Shown here: piece by piece, positions 15,766-25,183 of the stretch
Layout of the letters: each line of letters opens with the position of its first letter
Numbering within the stretch: the stretch's first letter is position 1
Assembly (NCBI RefSeq): GCF_000818175.1
Contig: NZ_JTIY01000001.1
Coordinates: forward strand, 6,382,121-6,446,120
Source of the DNA: Streptomyces sp. AcH 505
Lineage (GTDB): Bacteria > Actinomycetota > Actinomycetes > Streptomycetales > Streptomycetaceae
DNA length: 64,000 bases
Reading direction: 5' to 3'
Notes under the pieces: generated by a model
Told to the model about the DNA's origin: nothing
Seen by the model: only the letters and a program-made list of their open reading frames with translations
Database searches by the model: none
Program-made: the position numbers and the translations under genes

Positions 15766-18700
15766 ATGAGCCGCTTGTCGCTGTTACTCCGCTCCGTCCG
15801 GCGCCGCAGACCGCTGGTCGCGATGGCCCTCGCCATGGCCCTCGCGACCGGCGGCGCCGTCGGCACCACCGCCGGTACGGCCCAGGCCGCCGACACCCTT
15901 CTCTCGCAAGGCAGGACCGCCACCGCCTCGTCCACGGAGAACGCCGGCACCCCGGCCTCCGCCGCCGTGGACGGTGACGCGGGCACCCGCTGGTCCAGCG
16001 CCGCCGCCGATCCGCAGTGGATCCAGGTCGACCTCGGCGCCACCGCCGACATCTCGTCCGTCACCCTCAACTGGGAAGCCGCCTACGGCAAGGCGTTCAA
16101 GATCCAGGTGTCCGGCAACGGCACCGACTGGACCGACATCTACACCACCACGACAGGCCCCGGCGGCAAACAGACGCTGACCGCGCACGGTTCCGGGCGC
16201 TACGTCCGGCTGTACGCCACCGCGCGCGGCACCGGATACGGCTACTCCCTCTGGGAGTTCCAGGTCTACGGCTCCGGCGGCAGCGGCCCGTCCGCCGGCG
16301 ACTGCGGTACGGCCGACGCCGCCCTCAACCACCCAGCGACCGCGTCCTCGGTGGAGAACGCCGGCACCCCGGCCTCCGCCGCCGTGGACGGCAACGCGGG
16401 CACCCGCTGGTCCAGCGCGCCCGGAGACCCGCAGTGGATCCAGGTCGACCTCGGCGCCACCGCCACCGTCTGCGAGGTCGTCCTCAACTGGGAAGCCGCG
16501 TACGCCACAAGCTTCCAGATCCAGGTCTCCGACAACGGCACGACCTGGACGCCGGTGTACACCACGACCACCGGGGCCGGCGGCAAGCAGACCCTCGCCG
16601 TGAGCGGCTCGGGCCGCTACGTCCGCGTCAACGGCACCGCGCGCGCCACCGCTTACGGCTACTCGCTCTGGGACTTCACCGTCCACACCACAGGACCCGG
16701 CAGCGGACCCGGCGGTGACGACGGCGACTTCTCGGGATCCGTCATCTCCGCGTACAAGCAGGTCTCCGCTTCCTCGTCCGAGGGCGGCAACGCGCCGGCG
16801 GCGGCGCTCGACGGCAGGACCAACACCCGCTGGTCCAGCGAGGTCAGTGACAACCAGTGGCTCCAGGTCGACCTCGGCGGCAAAGGCACCATCAGCGGCA
16901 TCGTGCTCAACTGGGAGACCGCGTACGGCACCGGGTACCACATCGACGTGTCCGACGACGGTACCAACTGGACGCCCATCTACACCACCACCACGGGCAA
17001 GGGCGGCATCGAGAGACTGCCGGTCACCGGACAGGGCCGGTACGTACGGTTCAACGGCACGGCGCGGGCCAGCGCCTACGGCTACTCCCTGTGGGAGTTC
17101 CAGGTCTACGGCACGGTCGACACCTCCACCGCCACCCCGCCGCTGCTCTCGGCGCCCACCAAGGCACCGGCCACGCTCAACCAGTTCGCGCTGTCCGCAC
17201 CGGCGGACAAGGCGATGGTGACCAACACCCGCAGGCCCGCGCTGTCCTGGGCGGCCGTCGGCGGCGCCGCCCACTACGAGGTGTGGCTCAACATCAGCCG
17301 CACCGACTACGACTTCGCCGCCTCGGGCAAGCTGCTCGACCTCTACACCAAGGTCGCCGAACCCACCGGCACCAGCTACACGCCGACCTGGGACATCACC
17401 GACCGCTGGACCTACAAGTGGTTCGTCGTCGCGGTGAGCGGCTCCGGCACCAAGACCACCTCCAACATCCGCACCTTCAGCGTCTATCTGCCCGATGTGG
17501 AGAAGACGGACGACGGCGTCGGCATCGTCAACGGCGCGCGCGACCTGAACAAGAACGGCACCATCGAGCCGTACGAGGACTGGCGGCAGCCGGTCGCCAC
17601 CCGGGTCGACGATCTCCTCGGCAGAATGACGCTGGAGGAGAAGGCCTACCAGATGTTCTACAACGTCCAGACGTTCCCGCAGTCCGGCTGGCACTTCGGC
17701 CCCGCGCAGCCGGCCGACCTGCACAAGATCCTGCTGTCGACGGCGGCCACCCGGCTCGGCATCCCGCCCGTCTCCGCGGGTGACACGACCGCCGGCTACC
17801 AGACGACGTATCCGCTGCAGAGCGCGCTGGCAGCCGGCAAGGACTACCCGCTCGACTACCAACTCGGCGACATGCAGCGCAAGGAGGAGCTGGAGGTCGG
17901 CGCGCGGGGCACGCTCTCGCCGCTCGCCGAGGTCGGTACGAAGGTGATCTACCCCCGTATCCAGGAGGGCGGCGGTGAGAACGCCGACGTCGCCGCGGCC
18001 CAGCTCCGGGCCCTGGTCGCCGGTCTGCAGGGCGGTCCCGAGCTGAACCCCGGCTCCGTACTCGCCACGGTCAAGCACTGGCCCGGCGAAGGGGCGGGCG
18101 GCGAGGCCGGCATCGTCTACGACGGGGTGAGCATCAAGTACCACATGATCCCGTTCCGGGCGGCGATGGAGGCGGGCGCCGTCAACATCATGCCGGGCTA
18201 CGCGGGCAGTTCGTTCCTCGACCCGGGCGGCCCCGGCGCGGGCGACAGCGCGAAGATCCTCGCGTACCTGCGGCAGAACCTCGGCTACACCGGTCTGATC
18301 ACCACGGACTGGCTGCCGCCGGGCAACTGGATCAACGCGGCCAACGCGGGGTCCGACGTGATGGGCGGAGCCGACCCGGGCGCGGCGGACTTCACCATGG
18401 CGAGCTTCGATTCGCAGGTGCCGCTCGCCAGGATCAATGACGCGGTGACCCGGATCCTCACGCTCAAGTTCCAACTGGGCGTCTTCGAGCACCCGTACGG
18501 CGACCCGGTGAACGGTCCCTACCGCTTCCACCAGCCGAGCTACACGGCGCTCGCCAACCAGGCGTCCCGCGAGTCCAACACGCTCCTGAAGAACAACGGC
18601 GTGCTGCCGGTCAAGCTCAACGCCGGCGACAACATCGTCGTCGCGGGACCGAGGGCGACCGACGGCGCTTCATGCTGCATCTGGTCCAGCTACTTCCACC

Positions 18701-19290
18701 AGGAGTACGGCTCGCTGACCACACTGGACGCCATCAAGGCCAGAGCGGCCAAAGCGGGCGTCAACGTCTACCAGGACACCGGGCCCGCGCCGAAACTGGC
18801 CGTGGTCGCGGTGGGGGAGCCGTCCTACACCCACGCCACCTCGTGGCTCAACACCCAGCCGTATCTGCCCGCCGACCAGCTCGCCCTGATCAAGAACTTC
18901 AAGGCCCAGGGCATTCCGGTGGTGGTCGTGCTGACGTTGCCGAGACCCATCGTCATGAGCGACTGGAACGACCTGGCGGACGCCATCGTGATCACCTACC
19001 GCGGCGGTGAGGAGGTCGGCCCCGCGACGGCCGGCCTGCTCTTCGGCGACTACACCCCACGGGGCAAGCTGCCGTGGCAGATGCCCAGAAGCGTCGACCA
19101 GGTGCTCAAGCCCGGCGGCGCCGACACCCAGGCGGATGCCAACGAGAGCTGGGACCTGCCGTACGACCTCGGGGCGACAGCCGCCGAACGCACCGATATC
19201 CGCGCCAAGATTGACGCGGGTCAGACCGTTCCGACGACGTACGGGAACCCGCTCTACCCGTACGGCGCGGGACTGACCTCCTGGAACTAG
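15766..19290 (+). CDS. Secreted GH3 beta-glycosidase with three N-terminal F5/8 type C (CBM32-like) domains
   Basis: A 1,174-residue modular enzyme. The export signal has an Arg-rich n-region (SVRRRRPLVAMALAMALATG, cleavage near AQA). Three discoidin domains follow at roughly 42-170, 180-312 and 325-450, each with RWSS-QW-QVDLG, TLNWEAAYG-type and GRYVR blocks. A fibronectin-III-like domain (about 470-580) precedes the GH3 N-domain (about 600-890; ATVKHWPGEGAGG, and LITTDWLPPG with nucleophile Asp848) and the GH3 C-domain (about 930-1,174; NTLLKNNGVLPV). ATG at 15766 is preferred because GGAG lies six bases upstream. It probably releases terminal sugars outside the cell. It has its own promoter, so it need not be in the operon. 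Confidence 0.88.
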   Translation: MSRLSLLLRSVRRRRPLVAMALAMALATGGAVGTTAGTAQAADTLLSQGRTATASSTENAGTPASAAVDGDAGTRWSSAAADPQWIQVDLGATADISSVTLNWEAAYGKAFKIQVSGNGTDWTDIYTTTTGPGGKQTLTAHGSGRYVRLYATARGTGYGYSLWEFQVYGSGGSGPSAGDCGTADAALNHPATASSVENAGTPASAAVDGNAGTRWSSAPGDPQWIQVDLGATATVCEVVLNWEAAYATSFQIQVSDNGTTWTPVYTTTTGAGGKQTLAVSGSGRYVRVNGTARATAYGYSLWDFTVHTTGPGSGPGGDDGDFSGSVISAYKQVSASSSEGGNAPAAALDGRTNTRWSSEVSDNQWLQVDLGGKGTISGIVLNWETAYGTGYHIDVSDDGTNWTPIYTTTTGKGGIERLPVTGQGRYVRFNGTARASAYGYSLWEFQVYGTVDTSTATPPLLSAPTKAPATLNQFALSAPADKAMVTNTRRPALSWAAVGGAAHYEVWLNISRTDYDFAASGKLLDLYTKVAEPTGTSYTPTWDITDRWTYKWFVVAVSGSGTKTTSNIRTFSVYLPDVEKTDDGVGIVNGARDLNKNGTIEPYEDWRQPVATRVDDLLGRMTLEEKAYQMFYNVQTFPQSGWHFGPAQPADLHKILLSTAATRLGIPPVSAGDTTAGYQTTYPLQSALAAGKDYPLDYQLGDMQRKEELEVGARGTLSPLAEVGTKVIYPRIQEGGGENADVAAAQLRALVAGLQGGPELNPGSVLATVKHWPGEGAGGEAGIVYDGVSIKYHMIPFRAAMEAGAVNIMPGYAGSSFLDPGGPGAGDSAKILAYLRQNLGYTGLITTDWLPPGNWINAANAGSDVMGGADPGAADFTMASFDSQVPLARINDAVTRILTLKFQLGVFEHPYGDPVNGPYRFHQPSYTALANQASRESNTLLKNNGVLPVKLNAGDNIVVAGPRATDGASCCIWSSYFHQEYGSLTTLDAIKARAAKAGVNVYQDTGPAPKLAVVAVGEPSYTHATSWLNTQPYLPADQLALIKNFKAQGIPVVVVLTLPRPIVMSDWNDLADAIVITYRGGEEVGPATAGLLFGDYTPRGKLPWQMPRSVDQVLKPGGADTQADANESWDLPYDLGATAAERTDIRAKIDAGQTVPTTYGNPLYPYGAGLTSWN

Positions 19291-19323
19291 CCCCGGAGAG
19301 GACATCAGTTGGTCCGCACGGGC

Positions 19324-20031
19324 CTACGGCGTCCGGTACGCGCCGCGTGCGCGCGTACCGGACGCCGGTCCGTCGGCGGCGGTGGCGAGTACGGCCGCCT
19401 GGATGCGCCGTTCGACACCGAGCTTCGCCAGCAGCCGGGAGACGTTGTTCTTGACGGTCTTCGCGGAGAGATAAAGCTGTTTGCCTATCTGCGCGTTGGT
19501 GAGCCCTTCGCCGATCAGCCCCAGGATCTCCCGCTCCCTCGGGGTGAGTTCGGCGAGCACGGCGAACTCGGATTGCGCGGGTCCCGCTTCGCCGCGAATG
19601 CTGCTCATCAGCCGGGCGGTGGTCGCAGGATCGAGCATCGACCGGCCCGAAGCGACGGTGCGTACGGCCGTGACCAGGTCGGAGCCCCTGATCTCCTTCA
19701 GTACGTATCCGGCGGCACCCGCCATGATCGCGTCCAGCAGCGCATCGTCGTCGTCGAACGACGTCAGCATGAGACACACCAGCTCCGGCATCAGGGAGCG
19801 CAGCTCCCGGCAGACCGTGATCCCGTTCCCGTCCGGCAGCCGCACGTCAAGTACGGCCACGTCGGGGCGGAGCGCGGGCCCCCTGGCCAGGGCCTGCTCC
19901 CTGCTGCCCGCCTCGCCCACGACCTCGATACCGGGTTCGGCGCCGAGCAGGTCACGTACGCCTCGCCGGACGACCTCATGATCGTCGAGCAGGAACACCC
20001 GGATGGGATCCTGCGGTGCGTCTGTTGTCAT
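19324..20031 (-). CDS. NarL/DosR-type response regulator
   Basis: A 235-residue regulator. The receiver domain has the acidic pair Asp16/Asp17, phospho-acceptor Asp62 ([13 protein letters not shown]), Thr90 and Lys112. The LuxR-type helix-turn-helix (about 165-225) reads [22 protein letters not shown] and [21 protein letters not shown], very close to mycobacterial DosR/DevR. GAAGGA lies seven bases ahead of the ATG at 20031. It is downstream of a DoxX gene and a GAF-domain kinase that resembles DosS, so a hypoxia, NO or redox response is likely. The gene's end overlaps a strong hairpin. Confidence 0.9.
   Translation of the reverse strand: MTTDAPQDPIRVFLLDDHEVVRRGVRDLLGAEPGIEVVGEAGSREQALARGPALRPDVAVLDVRLPDGNGITVCRELRSLMPELVCLMLTSFDDDDALLDAIMAGAAGYVLKEIRGSDLVTAVRTVASGRSMLDPATTARLMSSIRGEAGPAQSEFAVLAELTPREREILGLIGEGLTNAQIGKQLYLSAKTVKNNVSRLLAKLGVERRIQAAVLATAADGPASGTRARGAYRTP
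19328..19366. terminator. Perfect 16-bp hairpin at a convergent junction, inside the response-regulator 3' end
   Basis: GGCGTCCGGTACGCGC (19328-19343) pairs exactly with 19351-19366 around a 7-base loop. It lies just past the GH3 stop and overlaps the last codons of the opposing response-regulator gene. No T-run follows on either strand, typical of Streptomyces terminators. It could end transcription from both sides. Confidence 0.6.
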
Positions 20032-20067
20032 GGCCGTCCTTCGCGGTGATGGGGAGTACTGCGGGAA

Positions 20068-20092
20068 CCGCCGGTCCGTGAAGGACCGGCGG
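20068..20092. other. Intergenic hairpin between the doxX-like and response-regulator genes
   Basis: CCGCCGGTCC (20068-20077) pairs perfectly with GGACCGGCGG (20083-20092) around GTGAA. It sits between two same-strand genes, 4 bp after the doxX-like stop. It lacks a T-run. It could attenuate readthrough or stabilise the upstream transcript, giving different amounts of the two products. Confidence 0.5.
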
Positions 20093-20096
20093 CCGT

Positions 20097-20720
20097 TCAG
20101 ACCAGCCAGCGGCTGTTGTCGCGTACGAAGGGGAGTTCCTGCCAGACCTTGCCGAGCCCCCAGGTGCGGCCCGCCGCGGCGACCGCGAGAACGATCATGA
20201 CAGCGGCGAACATGACGTGATAGTCGACAAGGGGATTGGACGACATGCTGGGTGACCCGTCCGCCAGGTGCTTGGCCGGGGGCCACTCCGCCGCCCACAT
20301 GAGCGCCATCATCACAGTCCCGGCGACGGCGGTGACCCGCAGCGCGACACCGGATGTGAGGGCGACCCCGAGACCGAGCATGCCCAGCATGAACAGCCAG
20401 TCCGCCCAGGGCTGGCCGGCCCACGCGTGGAAGGCCGACTGGAGCGGTCCGGCCGAAACCCCGCCGAGGAAGCCCTTGGTGGGCGAGCCTCCGTTGATCC
20501 AGGCCCCGGCCGACGGCGTCGCGTAACCCCAGCCGAAGAGCTTGTCGAAGAACGCCCAGAGGAAGACGAAGCCGAGCAGGATGCGGGCGCCGGCGGCGGT
20601 ACGGGCGAGCGCCCACGACATGGCCTGCGGCCGGTCGGCGGCGATGGCCGGGTCCGCCGTGTGCTTGCGCGACGACGGGAGGCGCAATCCGGTGGGCCGG
20701 GGGCTTTCGTGAACTGCCAT
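20097..20720 (-). CDS. DoxX-like membrane protein
   Basis: A 207-residue protein with four hydrophobic segments: [59 protein letters not shown] and [18 protein letters not shown]. The sequence [39 protein letters not shown] belongs to the DoxX/thiosulfate:quinone-type group, in which the exact reaction is often unknown. The start MAVHESPRP is preferred; AAAGGGATG lies upstream. It is placed between the kinase and regulator genes of a DosRS-like system, which suggests a redox or respiratory role under oxygen limitation (inference). Confidence 0.75.
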   Translation of the reverse strand: MAVHESPRPTGLRLPSSRKHTADPAIAADRPQAMSWALARTAAGARILLGFVFLWAFFDKLFGWGYATPSAGAWINGGSPTKGFLGGVSAGPLQSAFHAWAGQPWADWLFMLGMLGLGVALTSGVALRVTAVAGTVMMALMWAAEWPPAKHLADGSPSMSSNPLVDYHVMFAAVMIVLAVAAAGRTWGLGKVWQELPFVRDNSRWLV

Positions 20721-20861
20721 GGGATACATCCCTTTCAGGGCTGGCGTGCTGCGGTGAGTTCGGGTTCGTGTCCTCAATCTCCTCCGGCACCCGCGCCGGC
20801 GCATCGGCTCTTCGGCTCCGACCGCAGGGCCGAACGGCCCTGTTCGTCAGCCCGGTTGGGC

Positions 20862-22628
20862 TCAGGACGCACCGCCCCGCACCGGTACGCGCCACACCAG
20901 ACGGGTACCGCCACCGGCCGGGGTGTCCCGGACGAAGGTGCCGCCGAGCGCGGTCGCCCGCTGTTCGATGTTCTTCAGCCCACCGTGCGCGGCTCCGGGG
21001 CCCACGCCCACCCCGTCGTCGGCGACGGTCAGCGTCAACGTCCCAGCGGCGACCGCGAGACGGACGTCGACGGACCGGGCGTGCGCGTGCCGGGCGGCAT
21101 TGCTCAACGCCTCGACCAGCACCGCGATCATATGGTCGGCGACCGCGGGCGACACCTCGGTCTCGATCAGCCCCTCAAGCCGCAGCGCCGGCGGAAAGCC
21201 CAGCGAGACACCCGCACGCTCCACCACGACGGCGAGCCGGCTGCGGACGCCGTCCCCCGACCGGCCCGGCTCGTGCGCGCGCAGCCCGAAGATGGTCGAC
21301 CTGATGATCTTGATGGTCTCGTCGAGGTCGTTCACCGCACGTTCGAGACGCTCCGCGACCTCCGGGTGCTGGACGAACTTCTGGGCGCTCTGCAGTGTCA
21401 TACCGGTCGCGAACAGCCGCTGGATGGCCAGGTCGTGCAGGTCACGGGCGATCCGGTCGCGGTCCTCCAGCAGGGTGATCTGCTCGGTGTCACTGCGCCG
21501 TTCGGCCAGTTCCATCGCGAGCGCCGCCTGTCCCGCGAAGCCGAGCAGCGGAGCGGACTGCGCGGCCCCGAACGCCGGACGCCCGGCGCTGCGGGCCAGC
21601 ACCAGCACACCCCGTACACCTTCCCCCGTCCCCATCGGCACCGCCACCGCAGGGCCCAGCCCCGTCCAGCGGGCCGCGCCGCCCTCGATCCGCGGATCGG
21701 TGGCGATGTCCTTGCTCACGACCGGCTGCGTCCCGGTGAACGCCGCCCCGATGAAACCGTCCGGCCCGGTGTCCGCCTCGCCGTCCGCCCCGGAGTCCGG
21801 GCCGCCGCCCGACAGGCCGCCGTGCGCCGACACTTCGAGCCCCACCGCCAGTTCCGTACGCAGACCGCCGCCGCCGACGGGAACGGCGACAAGCCCCACG
21901 TCGGCGTCGAGGATCTGCCGTGCCCGCTCGACGATCAGCTCCAGCACCTGCGGGCGCGGATCGCCCGACAGCAGCCGGCTCGTGACTTCCGAACTCGCCG
22001 ACAGCCACAACTCCCTGCTGCGCGCAGCCTCGTAGAGCCGGGCGTTCTCGATGGCCACACCGGCGGCCACGGCCAGGGTCCGCAGCACCGACTTGTCCTC
22101 GGCGTCGAACTCCTTGGCGCTGCGCTTCTCCGTGAGATACAGATTCCCGAAGACCTCGTCACGCACCCGGATCGGCACGCCGAGGAACGAATGCATCGGA
22201 GGATGGTTCGGCGGGAAACCCGACGACGACTCGTGGTCGGCCAGCTCGGCCAGTCTCAGCGGTACGGGATGCCGGATCAGCTCACCGAGCAGCCCGTGGC
22301 CGCTGGGCAGATCCCCGATCCGGGCCCGTCGCTCGTCGTCCATGCCCACCGTGATGAACTCCGACAGGCTCTGCTCCCCGCCGATCACCCCCAGCGCGCC
22401 GTACTGCGCGTCGACCAGCACCACGGCCGCCTCGACGATGTCCCGCAGCACCTGGGCCAGATCCAGCTCCCGTCCGACGGACAGGACCGCCTCCAGCAGA
22501 CTGTGCACCCGGTCCCGGGTGCCGCGCACCGCGTCGATGCGGACCTGCAGCTCCTCCAGCAGCTCGTCGAGGCGCAGCCGAGGTATCCGTTCTTCCGCAC
22601 CGGCCGCCGTACTGCCCGCGTCCGCCAT
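20862..22628 (-). CDS. GAF-domain sensor histidine kinase, DosS/DevS-like
   Basis: A 588-residue cytoplasmic kinase. GAF-A (about 45-200) ends in [33 protein letters not shown], closely matching the mycobacterial DosS heme pocket; His142 aligns with the proximal heme ligand (DosS His149). GAF-B follows (about 215-375). The HisKA_3 dimerisation region holds [14 protein letters not shown] with phospho-His398. The ATPase domain has [13 protein letters not shown] and [27 protein letters not shown] is well spaced before the ATG. It would sense O2, NO, CO or redox state and phosphorylate the downstream regulator. Heme binding is inferred from the conserved His only. Confidence 0.88.
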   Translation of the reverse strand: MADAGSTAAGAEERIPRLRLDELLEELQVRIDAVRGTRDRVHSLLEAVLSVGRELDLAQVLRDIVEAAVVLVDAQYGALGVIGGEQSLSEFITVGMDDERRARIGDLPSGHGLLGELIRHPVPLRLAELADHESSSGFPPNHPPMHSFLGVPIRVRDEVFGNLYLTEKRSAKEFDAEDKSVLRTLAVAAGVAIENARLYEAARSRELWLSASSEVTSRLLSGDPRPQVLELIVERARQILDADVGLVAVPVGGGGLRTELAVGLEVSAHGGLSGGGPDSGADGEADTGPDGFIGAAFTGTQPVVSKDIATDPRIEGGAARWTGLGPAVAVPMGTGEGVRGVLVLARSAGRPAFGAAQSAPLLGFAGQAALAMELAERRSDTEQITLLEDRDRIARDLHDLAIQRLFATGMTLQSAQKFVQHPEVAERLERAVNDLDETIKIIRSTIFGLRAHEPGRSGDGVRSRLAVVVERAGVSLGFPPALRLEGLIETEVSPAVADHMIAVLVEALSNAARHAHARSVDVRLAVAAGTLTLTVADDGVGVGPGAAHGGLKNIEQRATALGGTFVRDTPAGGGTRLVWRVPVRGGAS

Positions 22629-22694
22629 CGAGGAGCCTCCACACCGTCGGGATCAAGCCTGTACGCATGATGCGCCACGACGGCGGCCGGAAGG

Positions 22695-23522
22695 TCAGAA
22701 ATCGGTCGAAGCGGCCGTCTCCCGCTGGGGACGCAAGGCGGCCAGCCGCTCTTCGAGCGCGCCGGTCATCGCGGTCCACGCGTCGCTGCCGAGCGCCAGC
22801 CGGAGCGGTGCGGGATCCTGGCCGACGCTTTCGATCATGAGCGTGGCCATCCGGGCCGGGTCCCCGACGGGGAGGCGCGTCGTGTCCTCGACCATGCGGT
22901 GGACCGCCGCTGTGGGGGTGACGTCGTACGCGTCGAGCCGCGCGCCGAGACGCACCCCGCCGTGCCGGAACTCGGTGCGGGCGCCGCCCGGTTCGACGAT
23001 CGTGACGCCGATGCCGAACGGTGCGACCTCACCGGCCAGCGCCTCCGCGAAGCCTTCGATGCCCCATTTCGTCGCGTGGTAGAGCGAGCCGCCGGGCCAT
23101 GCGGCCTGGCCGCCCATCGAGGACAGCTGGAGGATCCGGCCGCCGCCCGCCGCCCGCAGGTGGGGGAGCGCGGCACGGATCAGCTGGATCGAGCCGAGCA
23201 GGTTGGTGTCGATCTGATGGCGCACCTGCTCGTCGCTCAGCTCCTCGGCGGCGCCGATCAGGCCGTACCCGGCGTTGCTCACGACCACGTCGAGCCGCCC
23301 GAACCGGGCGTGCGCCGCGTCCACCACCTCCCGGATACGCGCGGTGTCGGTCAGGTCGAGGAGGGCGGCATGGAACGCGTCGCCGTACTTGCCGGTGAGG
23401 TCGGCGACCGAATCGAGCCGGCGGACGGTGCCCGCGACGCGCTCGCCGCGGGCGAGCAGCTGCTCGGTGAGATGGCGGCCGAAGCCGGTGTTCACTCCGG
23501 TGATGAGCCAGTTTCGTGTCAT
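22695..23522 (-). CDS. Short-chain dehydrogenase/reductase (classical type)
   Basis: A 275-residue SDR with the cofactor motif WLITGVNTGFGRHL, the structural NAG (VVVSNAGYGL), catalytic Ser in LQLSSMGG and YHATK (Tyr-x3-Lys) followed by WGIEGFAEALAGE. Such enzymes reduce or oxidise small carbonyls with NAD(P); the substrate is unknown. It is divergent from an XRE-family regulator, a very common pairing in Streptomyces, so it is probably controlled by it. Confidence 0.88.
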   Translation of the reverse strand: MTRNWLITGVNTGFGRHLTEQLLARGERVAGTVRRLDSVADLTGKYGDAFHAALLDLTDTARIREVVDAAHARFGRLDVVVSNAGYGLIGAAEELSDEQVRHQIDTNLLGSIQLIRAALPHLRAAGGGRILQLSSMGGQAAWPGGSLYHATKWGIEGFAEALAGEVAPFGIGVTIVEPGGARTEFRHGGVRLGARLDAYDVTPTAAVHRMVEDTTRLPVGDPARMATLMIESVGQDPAPLRLALGSDAWTAMTGALEERLAALRPQRETAASTDF

Positions 23523-23624
23523 GGACCGAGCCTCGCCCGACCTGGCGCCCCGTAGCCAGCGCCCCGCTGAGGGGGGTGCCGGCAGGGCCACCCGGCGGCG
23601 GCGGTGGCGACCTATGGTGGAGGG

Positions 23625-24452
23625 GTGGCAGCCAATCTGATCGGCGAGTTCCTGCGCGCCAGGCGCGAACAGGTGCGTCCCGAGGACGTGGGGATCACCG
23701 TCAACAGCCACCGGCGCGTACCGGGCCTGCGCCGCGACGAGCTGGCGCTGCTGGCCGGCATCAGCACCGAGTACTACACCCGGCTCGAACAGGGCCGCGA
23801 CCGCAACCCGTCGGCCCAGGTGCTGGACGCCGTCGCCCGGGCGCTCGGCCTCGACCGCGAGGCGTCCGCGCATCTGCACGACCTCGCGGACCCGGCGCAC
23901 CGCCGGCGGCGCGCCCCGCGCCGCACCGAGCGGGTCCGCCCCACCGTCACCCAGCTGGTCGCCTCGTGGGACAGGACCCCCGCCTATGTGCAGGGCCGCT
24001 ACCTCGACGTGCTCACCTCCAACCGGATGGCCGTCGCGCTGTCCCCGATCTACACCCCCGGCACCAATCTGCTGCGCGCCGCGCTCCTCGACCCGGCGGC
24101 GCAGGCGCTCCTCGACGTGTCGGAACGGAACATCGGCGGTCTGATCGCGAGCCTGCGCGCGGCGGCAGGAGCGGACGTCGACGATCCGCGTCTGACGGAG
24201 CTGGTCGGCGAACTATCGGTGAAGAGCGACGTGTTCCGCCGGCTCTGGTCGCGCCATCACGTACGCCCCCAGCCGGGCGGCGGCGTCCACCACATGCACC
24301 ATCCGCAGGTCGGCGAGATGGAGCTGCGGTACGACAAGTTTGTCGTCGCCGGCGCAGAGGACCAGCTCCTGGTGATCTACCAGGCCGAGCCCGGCTCCCG
24401 GTCGGCCGAGGCGCTCGCGCTGCTCTCCGCGCTGGCCGGCGACATGGCGTAG
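23625..24452 (+). CDS. XRE family regulator with MmyB-like ligand-binding domain
   Basis: A 275-residue protein. The N-terminal helix-turn-helix (residues 5-80) reads IGEFLRARREQVRPEDVGI, RRDELALLAGISTEYYTRLEQGRDRNPSAQVLDAVARAL. The C-terminal MmyB-type domain (about 105-270) includes PAYVQGRYLDVLTSNRMAVAL and LRYDKFVVAGAEDQLLVIY. The GTG at 23625 lies six bases after TATGGT (23613-23618), which is the geometry of a leaderless transcript. It faces the SDR gene and probably regulates it in response to a small hydrophobic ligand. Confidence 0.88.
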   Translation: MAANLIGEFLRARREQVRPEDVGITVNSHRRVPGLRRDELALLAGISTEYYTRLEQGRDRNPSAQVLDAVARALGLDREASAHLHDLADPAHRRRRAPRRTERVRPTVTQLVASWDRTPAYVQGRYLDVLTSNRMAVALSPIYTPGTNLLRAALLDPAAQALLDVSERNIGGLIASLRAAAGADVDDPRLTELVGELSVKSDVFRRLWSRHHVRPQPGGGVHHMHHPQVGEMELRYDKFVVAGAEDQLLVIYQAEPGSRSAEALALLSALAGDMA

Positions 24453-24473
24453 GAGCGGGTCCGGTGCGGCGGC

Positions 24474-25139
24474 TCAGGCGTCCATGGGCTCGGCGAAGTG
24501 GCGGAAGCCGGTGCGCTCGCGATGCATGGTCCACAGGGTTCCGGCGAGCACGCCGGGGTCCTTCCTCGGATCCCCGGCGGTGATCGCGCCCGGGATGATC
24601 AGCTGCGCGACATGCACCCGCCTGTCGGTCAGCGTCTCGTGCAACATTTGCGCGTAGGCGCTTTCGGCGGCGAAAGCGACGGAGGTACCCGCCCGCTCGG
24701 AGTGGGGCTGTACGGCGGTGCCGCCGTTCACGAAGAGGATCGTGCCACGGCCCTCGGCCAGCATCCAGGGCAGTACCTGCCGTACGGCCGTCACCGGGCC
24801 CTGGACGGAGAATTCGAAGGGCGCCTGGAGATCGGCGGCGGTGGTCTCCAGGACGGGCTTCATGAAGTCCCGGTGCGGCAGGGGGCTGTACTGGAGCACT
24901 TCCACCGGCCCCAGCGCCGATGCGGCGTCCGCCAGGGCAGCCGTGAGGGCGGCCGGATCGCGCACATCGGCGGCGAAGCCGCGCGCGTTCAGGCCCTCGG
25001 CTCCGAGCTCGGCCGCGAGCGCGTCCACATGGTCCCGCGTACGGGAGATCAGCGCGACGCCGAAGCCCTCGCGGCCGAACTGCCGTGCGACGGCGGCTCC
25101 GAGACCGCGTCCTGCTCCGATGATGGCGATGCTGGTCAT
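24474..25139 (-). CDS. SDR-fold protein lacking the Tyr-x3-Lys active-site pattern
   Basis: A 221-residue Rossmann protein with IAIIGAGRGLGAAVARQFG at the N terminus. Where classical SDRs show Ser and Tyr-x3-Lys, this one has FVNGGTAVQPHSERAG and ESAYAQMLHETL, with Tyr present but no Lys four residues on. It may be a non-classical SDR, a binding protein or an enzyme with altered chemistry. Its upstream region contains a MITE. It converges on the XRE gene. Confidence 0.75.
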   Translation of the reverse strand: MTSIAIIGAGRGLGAAVARQFGREGFGVALISRTRDHVDALAAELGAEGLNARGFAADVRDPAALTAALADAASALGPVEVLQYSPLPHRDFMKPVLETTAADLQAPFEFSVQGPVTAVRQVLPWMLAEGRGTILFVNGGTAVQPHSERAGTSVAFAAESAYAQMLHETLTDRRVHVAQLIIPGAITAGDPRKDPGVLAGTLWTMHRERTGFRHFAEPMDA

Positions 25140-25183
25140 GACCGTCTCCGTAGGTGGTGGCTCGTCGGGGCGCGCGTCCGAGC

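Noticed and set aside
20721-20804. Longer start for the DoxX-like protein
   Set aside because: The extra residues are Arg/Thr-rich noise and the AAAGGGATG ribosome site lies within them.
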